From Rheinheimera maricola (GTDB taxonomy: Bacteria; Pseudomonadota; Gammaproteobacteria; Enterobacterales; Alteromonadaceae), in NCBI RefSeq assembly GCF_016918075.2, contig NZ_JAERPS020000001.1:620001-684000 (forward strand): DNA of 64,000 bases, given 5' to 3'. A program made the translations under genes and the position numbers. The notes under the pieces were generated by a model that worked only from the letters and a program-made list of their open reading frames with translations, was not told the DNA's origin and did no database searches. Of this stretch, positions 56,698 to 64,000 are shown one piece after another. Each line of letters opens with the position of its first letter. Within the stretch, counting starts at the first letter, position 1.

Positions 56698-58965
56698 ATG
56701 TTAAATAAAGATCTTGAGTTAACTCTGAATTTGGCTTTCAGGTTTGCGCGTGAGCGCCGTCATGAATATATGACAGTAGAACATTTGTTACTGGCATTGC
56801 TGGATAATCCGGCTGCCGGCGAAGCATTGCGCTCTTGTGGCGCCAACATTGAAAAGTTGCGTCAGGAATTGGCGAGTTTTATTGACTCTACAACGCCAGT
56901 GCTGCCAGAGGGCGAATTGGAGCGTGACACGCAGCCTACACTGGGTTTTCAGCGTGTACTGCAGCGAGCGGTGTTTCATGTTCAATCTTCTGGTAAATCG
57001 GAAGTGACGGGTGCCAATGTACTGGTAGCCATTTTCAGTGAGCAAGAATCGCAGGCCGTGTATTTACTGAAAAAAATTGATATTGCCCGTTTAGACGTGG
57101 TGAATTTTATTTCCCATGGTGTAACCAAAACAGAAAAACTTGAGCAGCATGATGAACATTCACAGGAAGAGGGTACCGACACTGTTGTAGAGGACAGTAA
57201 GTATCTGGAAAACTTTACCGCTAATTTGAACGTTCAGGCAAAGAATGGCCAGATTGACCCGCTAATTGGTCGCGAACACGAAGTTGAGCGCGCTATTCAG
57301 GTATTGTGCCGACGCAAGAAAAATAACCCATTGTTGGTGGGGGAGGCGGGTGTTGGTAAAACTGCGATTGCAGAGGGATTAGCTTACCGTATCGTGCACA
57401 ATGAGGTACCGGAAGTGATTGCTAATGCCACTATTTACTCACTGGACATGGGGGCTTTGCTGGCGGGCACTAAGTACCGTGGTGACTTTGAAAAGCGGCT
57501 TAAATCGTTGCTCAAAGAATTAGAGCGGGAAAAAGACGCCATCTTATTTATCGATGAAATTCATACCGTAATTGGTGCTGGCGCTGCGTCCGGTGGCGTG
57601 ATGGACGCCAGTAATCTTATTAAACCTTTGTTATCTACTGGTCGCTTGCGTTGTATGGGCTCGACGACTTATCAGGAATATAAAAGTATTTTCGAAAAAG
57701 ACACTGCTTTAGTGCGCCGCTTTCAGAAAATTGATGTCGCAGAGCCAAGTGTAGAAGACACAACCCGTATTTTACTAGGCTTAAAAGAGCGCTATGAGCA
57801 ACATCACAATGTGCGCTACACGCAAAAAGCGATTCGTGCGGCGGCTGAGCTGTCAGCTAAATATATTAATGAACGTCACTTACCGGATAAAGCGATAGAT
57901 GTTATCGATGAAGCCGGCGCCAGTCAGCGCTTGTTACCGGTATCTAAACGTAAAAAAGTGATCAATGTGCCTGAAATTGAACATGTTATTGCAAAAATGG
58001 CACGCATTCCGGAAAAGTCGGTGTCGGCGTCAGATAAAGATGTATTGGCTAATTTGGACCGTAACTTGAAGCTGGTCGTGTTTGGACAGGATGAACCGAT
58101 TGAAGTGCTTACCGCGGCTATCCGCTTATCACGCTCCGGCCTTGGTAGTGAAGAAAAACCTATTGGTAATTTCTTGTTTGCTGGCCCAACCGGGGTGGGT
58201 AAAACTGAAGTGACCAAACAACTGGCTAAGGCGCTGGGTGTGGAACTGCTACGTTTTGATATGTCAGAATATATGGAACGCCACGCTATTAGTCGCCTGA
58301 TCGGTGCTCCACCGGGCTATGTTGGCTTTGAGCAGGGTGGGTTGCTGACTGATGCGGTGTCTAAACATCCGTATTCAGTGGTACTGTTGGATGAAATTGA
58401 AAAAGCCCATAGCGATATTTATAACATTTTGTTGCAGGTAATGGACCACGGTACTTTAACTGACAACAATGGTCGTAAAATTGATTTTCGCAATGTTGTG
58501 TTGGTCATGACGACGAATGCGGGTGTGCAGGAAACTATTCGCAAATCAATAGGCTTTAAGCAGCAAGACCATAGCCATGATGCTCTGTCAGAGATCAACC
58601 GTACTTTTAGTCCGGAGTTTCGCAACCGGCTGGATGGCATTATCTGGTTCAAACATGTATCGGCCGACATTATTCTGCAAATTGTTGATAAGTTTATTTG
58701 TGATTTGCAGGTGCAACTGGACAAAAAACAGGTATCAATGGAGCTAAGCAGTGCCGCCAGACAGTGGCTGGCAGATAAGGGCTATGACCATGCTATGGGA
58801 GCTCGACCTATGGCAAGACTGATCCAGGAGCAGCTGAAAAAACCACTGGCTAATGAGATCTTGTTTGGTCGTTTATTACATGGTGGGGATGTTAGGGTTG
58901 ATGTCGTTAATGAAAAATTAAGCTTCGACTATGAAATTGCAGAGGAAGCAGCATTAGCTGATTAA
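56698..58965 (+). CDS. clpA: ClpA, ATPase subunit of the ClpAP protease
   Basis: AAA+ unfoldase of 755 residues. The N domain (1-145) binds ClpS. D1 has Walker A GEAGVGKT and Walker B AILFIDEIHTVIGAGAASGG; D2 has Walker A GPTGVGKT, VVLLDEIEKAHSDIYN and FRNRLDGIIWF. The IGF-loop equivalent for ClpP binding is near IGFKQQD. AGGAGTG precedes ATG 56698. It is the second gene of clpS-clpA and ends with a terminator. The length matches E. coli ClpA (758). Confidence 0.98.
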   Translation: MLNKDLELTLNLAFRFARERRHEYMTVEHLLLALLDNPAAGEALRSCGANIEKLRQELASFIDSTTPVLPEGELERDTQPTLGFQRVLQRAVFHVQSSGKSEVTGANVLVAIFSEQESQAVYLLKKIDIARLDVVNFISHGVTKTEKLEQHDEHSQEEGTDTVVEDSKYLENFTANLNVQAKNGQIDPLIGREHEVERAIQVLCRRKKNNPLLVGEAGVGKTAIAEGLAYRIVHNEVPEVIANATIYSLDMGALLAGTKYRGDFEKRLKSLLKELEREKDAILFIDEIHTVIGAGAASGGVMDASNLIKPLLSTGRLRCMGSTTYQEYKSIFEKDTALVRRFQKIDVAEPSVEDTTRILLGLKERYEQHHNVRYTQKAIRAAAELSAKYINERHLPDKAIDVIDEAGASQRLLPVSKRKKVINVPEIEHVIAKMARIPEKSVSASDKDVLANLDRNLKLVVFGQDEPIEVLTAAIRLSRSGLGSEEKPIGNFLFAGPTGVGKTEVTKQLAKALGVELLRFDMSEYMERHAISRLIGAPPGYVGFEQGGLLTDAVSKHPYSVVLLDEIEKAHSDIYNILLQVMDHGTLTDNNGRKIDFRNVVLVMTTNAGVQETIRKSIGFKQQDHSHDALSEINRTFSPEFRNRLDGIIWFKHVSADIILQIVDKFICDLQVQLDKKQVSMELSSAARQWLADKGYDHAMGARPMARLIQEQLKKPLANEILFGRLLHGGDVRVDVVNEKLSFDYEIAEEAALAD

Positions 58966-58987
58966 TCTGGCTAATTTACCAAACAGT

Positions 58988-59014
58988 AAACCCGGCGTTG
59001 GCCGGGTTTTTGTT
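58988..59014 (+). terminator. Intrinsic terminator of clpS-clpA
   Basis: AAACCCGGC-GTTG-GCCGGGTTTTTGTT, 23 bases after the clpA stop codon. On the minus strand it is a weaker candidate for infA, because its T-run is interrupted. Confidence 0.9.
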
Positions 59015-59039
59015 ATCATACGTACTGCTTAAAGCCGAC

Positions 59040-59258
<219 letters not shown>

Positions 59259-59352
59259 TCAGCGCACTTGCCTCTTAAAATTGGGTGAACCATAAAAAAA
59301 CTGCGCAGATTGTGCCGAAATCATCAGCATAAGTAAAGCAACAAGCGCTTTT

Positions 59353-60054
59353 TTAGCCAAATGAGTGCCATTGTCCCTGAATAAAGCGCTGTTGTGGCTT
59401 AAAAGCAGCCTTATAGGCCATCTTCTGGCAGCTATCAATCTGGTATCCCAGGTACAGCCAGTTTTTATGTTGCGCTAAGCTGACTTGAAGTAAATACAAG
59501 ATAGCGAGTATGCCCGGAGAATAATGGCTGCACTCAGGTTGGAAAAAAGTATACACCGCCGAAAATACTTCTGCGGTTTCATCCACTATGGTCACCGCCA
59601 CCAATTCTTGTTGTTGGTACTGCTTAAGCACTTTTACATTTAGCCAAGTACAGTTAAGCATACCGTCAAGCTGCTCAGGTGCTGGCGGAAACATGCTGCC
59701 ATCAGCATGTTTGTGGCGAATATATTCGGCAAAGAGTGGATAGTAGTCGCTGCCTGCTGCTTGCTCTAATGTATAGTGCCAACCTGCCCGGGTGGCTTTA
59801 TGCAGCAACCGGCGCTGGCTGCGACTTGGTTTAAAATCCCTGGGGTTAATACGCACCGATTCACAGGCGCGACATGCCGGGCAGTGGGGTGTGTACACTT
59901 GCTCGCCACTGCGGCGGAAATTAAACTTCAGCAACTGCTGATACAGGGTGTCATCCAGTGGTTGCTCTGGTAATAAAAAAACTAATTGCTCTTGTTGAAG
60001 CGGCAAATAATTGCATTGGCTGGGCGCTGTTAGACCAAAGCGTAATTCATGCAT
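59353..60054 (-). CDS. bpt: Aspartate/glutamate leucyltransferase
   Basis: Arginyltransferase-family enzyme of 233 residues; in bacteria the Bpt type adds leucine to N-terminal Asp or Glu. The zinc-type cysteine cluster is YTPHCPACRACESVRINPRDFKPSRSQRR read as CPACRACESVRI, followed by LFAEYIRHKHADGSM and LYLGYQIDSCQKMAYKAAFK. It overlaps the end of aat by 8 bases, so both are probably coupled. Its product feeds ClpS/ClpA encoded next door. Confidence 0.93.
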   Translation of the reverse strand: MHELRFGLTAPSQCNYLPLQQEQLVFLLPEQPLDDTLYQQLLKFNFRRSGEQVYTPHCPACRACESVRINPRDFKPSRSQRRLLHKATRAGWHYTLEQAAGSDYYPLFAEYIRHKHADGSMFPPAPEQLDGMLNCTWLNVKVLKQYQQQELVAVTIVDETAEVFSAVYTFFQPECSHYSPGILAILYLLQVSLAQHKNWLYLGYQIDSCQKMAYKAAFKPQQRFIQGQWHSFG

Positions 60055-60772
60055 CGATAGTCATATCCAAAGTGATATGGCGTGCTTGCCAATGCGATAA
60101 AGGTAGCAATTGACAGCGATACAGTTGCAACATAGCGCAATAGTCATCACGTTCAATTGTCTGGGCACCAAGCTGCATTAAGAATGGGTTAGGTAGCTGA
60201 CAGTCTATCCAGCCCGGGGCTTTCTGTTGTAAATGTTGTTGAAGTGCCACCAGTGCTAGCTTGGCTGTGTCAGGCAGCAGATTAAACATTGACTCACCAC
60301 AAAACAAACTTCCCACCATTACGCCATACAAACCGCCCACCAGCTTGTCTTCTTGCCATACCTCAAGGCTGTGAGCATGGCCTTGCAGATGTAACTGCAG
60401 ATAAGCCTGCTGCATCTGCGGAAGGATCCAGGTACCTAACTGTGTCGCACGGGGCGCTGCACAATGCGACATCACTTTAGCAAAGGCGTAATTCACGCTG
60501 AAATGTAACTTGTAGCGCCGGATTTGCTTCCTCAGTGTGCGATTAAGTTGAAGGCTGTTTGGTGCAAACACTGCGCGCACAGATGGGCTCCACCACAGCA
60601 AGGGATCTTCATCACTAAACCAGGGGAATATAGCATTTGCATAGGCGTTCATTAAACGAGGGACTGATAGATCGCCCCCCATCGCGAGCAGGCCATCTGG
60701 TTCAGTCAGCGCACGATGCAGCGGTGGAAAGCTGACATCGTGCGCGACGAGTTCGGGCAGATAAATGGCCAC
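60047..60772 (-). CDS. aat: Leucyl/phenylalanyl-tRNA--protein transferase
   Basis: Enzyme of 241 residues that adds Leu or Phe to N-terminal Lys or Arg, making substrates for ClpS. Conserved stretches are FPPLHRALTEPDGLLAMGGD, LMNAYANAIFPWFSDEDP, WWSPSVRAVF, HAHSLEVWQEDKLVGGLYG and FCGESMF. It starts 9 bases after trxB and overlaps bpt by 8 bases. The order trxB-aat-infA is close to E. coli, where cydDC lies between trxB and aat. Confidence 0.97.
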   Translation of the reverse strand: MAIYLPELVAHDVSFPPLHRALTEPDGLLAMGGDLSVPRLMNAYANAIFPWFSDEDPLLWWSPSVRAVFAPNSLQLNRTLRKQIRRYKLHFSVNYAFAKVMSHCAAPRATQLGTWILPQMQQAYLQLHLQGHAHSLEVWQEDKLVGGLYGVMVGSLFCGESMFNLLPDTAKLALVALQQHLQQKAPGWIDCQLPNPFLMQLGAQTIERDDYCAMLQLYRCQLLPLSHWQARHITLDMTIDA

Positions 60773-60781
60773 TATAGTGTA

Positions 60782-61825
<1,044 letters not shown>

Positions 61826-61949
61826 TTAATCCTGCTGTCGCTGTAAAGCGGAGTTGGCTATGCTAAGGTTACGTTGTGTCGAAATAGCAAACAATGCGCT
61901 TTCAACGTCAAACTAAATTCAGGCCAGGTTTTGCAGACAGAGGGTAAGG

Positions 61950-64000
61950 ATGAGCTTTATAACGCGCTGTTTTATCTTCTTGTTTAGCCTGTGCTTTAGC
62001 GTCAGTGCCGAGCAGATTTTTAGCCGCTTTGGCGTCGACGATGGCCTGCCAAATGCCACTATTTATAGTATTCAGCAAGACAAAACTGGCTTCCTGTGGT
62101 TGGGTTCAACTAACTCTGGGTTGCTTCGATTTGACGGATATCGCTTTACCGAATTTCCTGTACTTACCGCAAAAGAGCTGGAGCAACAGCAAACCGCTGA
62201 TGTTGGTGTGATCCTGCTTGATGATAACGACAACCTGTGGGCGGGGACCTGGGGGTTCGGAGTGTCGATGTTGCAAGCTAAGACAGGCAAGCTACGGCGA
62301 TATACTACATCAGAACAACTTGCAGGCAATCAAATTCAGGCGCTACTGCAAGATGCTCATCGCCACATTTGGGTGGGTACAACTACAGGGCTAAGCCGGA
62401 TAACGCCTGATGGAGAGGTGCAAACTATTGGTGAAGCAGGGCTGCGCATTTGGAGTCTGGCCGAATTTGCCGACGGCACTATTTGGGTTGGCAGTTCTGC
62501 TGGTTTGCAATCCTGGCATCCCAACACTGGCTTCAGCGAGCTGGTGCAGCTGGTACCTGGAGCTGACAGTTTAAGTCGTGATAATGAAATCCGTGCCCTC
62601 AAAGCCATTGGAGATGAACTATGGGTTGGTAGTCGCTCTGGTTTGTATCGTTACAATACCCGGCAACAGACATTTAAACCGGTCGTGCTGGCATTGGGCG
62701 GGCAAACAGAGCCGATTATTAATATATTAACAACTGATACTGACGACAGTAGCTTATTGATAGGCAGTTACAGTGGCTTGTTTCGCGTGGATTTAACCCA
62801 GCACAATGCACAGCGCCCACCGCAGCCAGCGTTATTACCGAACGTTAACGTACGCAGTATATTACAAGACAGGTCGAACGTGCTGTGGCTGGGGTCACGA
62901 GAGAGTGGCTTGTATCGTAGTGTCGTGTCGAGTAAAGCCTTCGATAGTTTGCCACTATTCTCAGAAGCCCTGGCTCAGCGTGATGCCTTTTCAGTAACCG
63001 CTGTATTGCAATGGCAGCAGCAATTATGGCTGGGCTCAATTGACAGTGTTTATTTAATCGATTTAAACGACGGTAAATACCAACAATTCAGCACTGGCAG
63101 CAGAGTGAACGCCATTAAAGCAACGTCGGCTGGCGATGTCTATATAGCCAGCGACAACGGGCTGTTACGGTATGCTGGCGATAGCACACTGCAGCCTGTT
63201 GATGAGCCATTTGAGTTATCAGGTGTAGTCAATCGCAATGTGCGAGATTTAGTCATCGATCAGAACGATAACCTTTATTTAGGTATGTGGGGCGAAGGCG
63301 TTATTGCCTGGTCGTGGCGCTCTGGCACTACCAAACATTGGCTTCCCCAGTTAGCTGAACAAGCCGCGGGTAATACGGTGCAGGGCGTCTTCTTGGGGAG
63401 CGATTCGCAGCTATGGGTGGGTACCCGTTACAGTGGCCTGTACCAGATTGATTTAGCCACTGATATGGTTACGCGTCATAGTACTAGCCAAGACTCTGTC
63501 ATCCGGCTTCCGCACAATGACGTGCAATGCGTCAGCGAGTACGCCGGCGAGTTGGCTGTTTGCAGCCGAAATGGCTTGTTGCTATATGATTTGAAAACAG
63601 GTTTACAACAACATCTGACAAGCGAAGATGGCCTGCCTGCCAATGCAGTACTAGATGTAGTGCAGCAACAGAATGGCCGATTGTGGGTTGCAACAGCTAA
63701 AGGGCTTGGCTTTCGGCCACAGCAGCATAAACATGTGGTTCCTTACAACAGCAGTGACGGCATGATTAGCTCTGAACTTAATGCTAATGCAGCGTTTGCT
63801 GCGGATAGAATTTACTTTGGTGCAATTGCCGGTCTGGTTGTTGTGACACCTGAGCAATTAATTGTGAATACCGTTGTACCGGCGCCGGTTTTATCAGCGC
63901 TAGTAATAGATCGCCAGGTGGCACAGGTTAAACCGCATCAAAAACTATGGCCTGACATTAGATTGATGTCCGGGCAACGCACACTTAATTTTGAATTTAG
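61950..64000 (+). CDS. Secreted/periplasmic two-component-type beta-propeller sensor, 3' partial
   Basis: The frame from ATG 61950 stays open to the window end (683 residues seen). After a signal peptide (about 1-20, ending FSVSA) come repeated propeller blades of the two-component regulator propeller type, each with a hydrophobic-WVG core: FLWLGSTNSGLLRF, NLWAGTWGFG, HIWVGTTTGLSRI, TIWVGSSAGLQSW and others. The last ~50 residues (PAPVLSALVIDRQ and after) look like the start of the Y_Y_Y domain. Such proteins usually continue with a membrane segment and a histidine kinase, GGDEF or regulator output; this one cannot be seen. AGGGTAAGG lies directly before the ATG. Confidence 0.88.
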   Translation, partial: MSFITRCFIFLFSLCFSVSAEQIFSRFGVDDGLPNATIYSIQQDKTGFLWLGSTNSGLLRFDGYRFTEFPVLTAKELEQQQTADVGVILLDDNDNLWAGTWGFGVSMLQAKTGKLRRYTTSEQLAGNQIQALLQDAHRHIWVGTTTGLSRITPDGEVQTIGEAGLRIWSLAEFADGTIWVGSSAGLQSWHPNTGFSELVQLVPGADSLSRDNEIRALKAIGDELWVGSRSGLYRYNTRQQTFKPVVLALGGQTEPIINILTTDTDDSSLLIGSYSGLFRVDLTQHNAQRPPQPALLPNVNVRSILQDRSNVLWLGSRESGLYRSVVSSKAFDSLPLFSEALAQRDAFSVTAVLQWQQQLWLGSIDSVYLIDLNDGKYQQFSTGSRVNAIKATSAGDVYIASDNGLLRYAGDSTLQPVDEPFELSGVVNRNVRDLVIDQNDNLYLGMWGEGVIAWSWRSGTTKHWLPQLAEQAAGNTVQGVFLGSDSQLWVGTRYSGLYQIDLATDMVTRHSTSQDSVIRLPHNDVQCVSEYAGELAVCSRNGLLLYDLKTGLQQHLTSEDGLPANAVLDVVQQQNGRLWVATAKGLGFRPQQHKHVVPYNSSDGMISSELNANAAFAADRIYFGAIAGLVVVTPEQLIVNTVVPAPVLSALVIDRQVAQVKPHQKLWPDIRLMSGQRTLNFEF

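Overview
The window is an ordinary stretch of a gammaproteobacterial chromosome. Several blocks keep the gene order of Escherichia coli: rsmE-gshB-yqgE-yqgF, epd-pgk-fba, rluE-nudJ-mnmA-hflD-purB beside icd, and cspD/clpS-clpA-infA-aat-trxB. A TtpC-type TonB cassette, a monomeric isocitrate dehydrogenase, a leucine-type dehydrogenase and PrsK/PrsR regulators point to the Alteromonadales or Rheinheimera/Alishewanella/Arsukibacterium neighbourhood. That placement is inference from gene content. I saw no rRNA, tRNA, insertion sequence, prophage or CRISPR array.

Layout. 1-9.2 kb: alpha-2-macroglobulin (5' end outside the window) with its partner PbpC, a secreted S9 peptidase, and RlmC. 9.2-16.1 kb: an SOS mutagenesis cassette imuA-imuB-dnaE2 behind a perfect LexA box, followed after 11 nt by two hydrolase genes. 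16.1-20.6 kb (minus): an S1/P1 nuclease, RlmJ, and an unassigned chain of four overlapping genes for envelope proteins. 20.6-23.8 kb (plus): a YfiF-like RNA methyltransferase and a three-gene cluster led by a DUF2589 protein. 23.8-29.7 kb (minus): DUF1653 protein, RuvX, YqgE, GshB, RsmE, an AbgT-family transporter, MetK. 30-35.5 kb (plus): transketolase and the epd-pgk-fba operon.

35.7-40.7 kb (plus): a six-gene TonB system (DUF3450, TtpC-like, ExbB, ExbD, TonB, TPR). 40.7-46 kb: PrsR and PrsK, a trypsin-like protease and a patatin. 46-49 kb: leucine dehydrogenase, a DUF4826-like protein and RoxA. 49-53.4 kb (minus): rluE, nudJ, mnmA, hflD, purB. 53.6-61.7 kb: Icd, CspD, ClpS, ClpA, IF-1, Bpt, Aat, TrxB. 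The end carries the start of a secreted beta-propeller sensor that runs off the window.

Working together: ClpS/ClpA and the transferases Bpt/Aat make up an N-degron pathway within 5 kb. Tkt, Epd, Pgk and Fba cover central sugar phosphate metabolism. A2M and PbpC pair envelope defence with peptidoglycan synthesis. The two places most likely to hold undescribed biology are the four-gene envelope module (17.8-20.4 kb) and the DUF2589 cluster (21.85-23.8 kb), which has a perfect AT-rich palindrome upstream. Start codons were chosen from ribosome binding sites, homologous N termini and gene overlaps, and many differ from the longest open frame.
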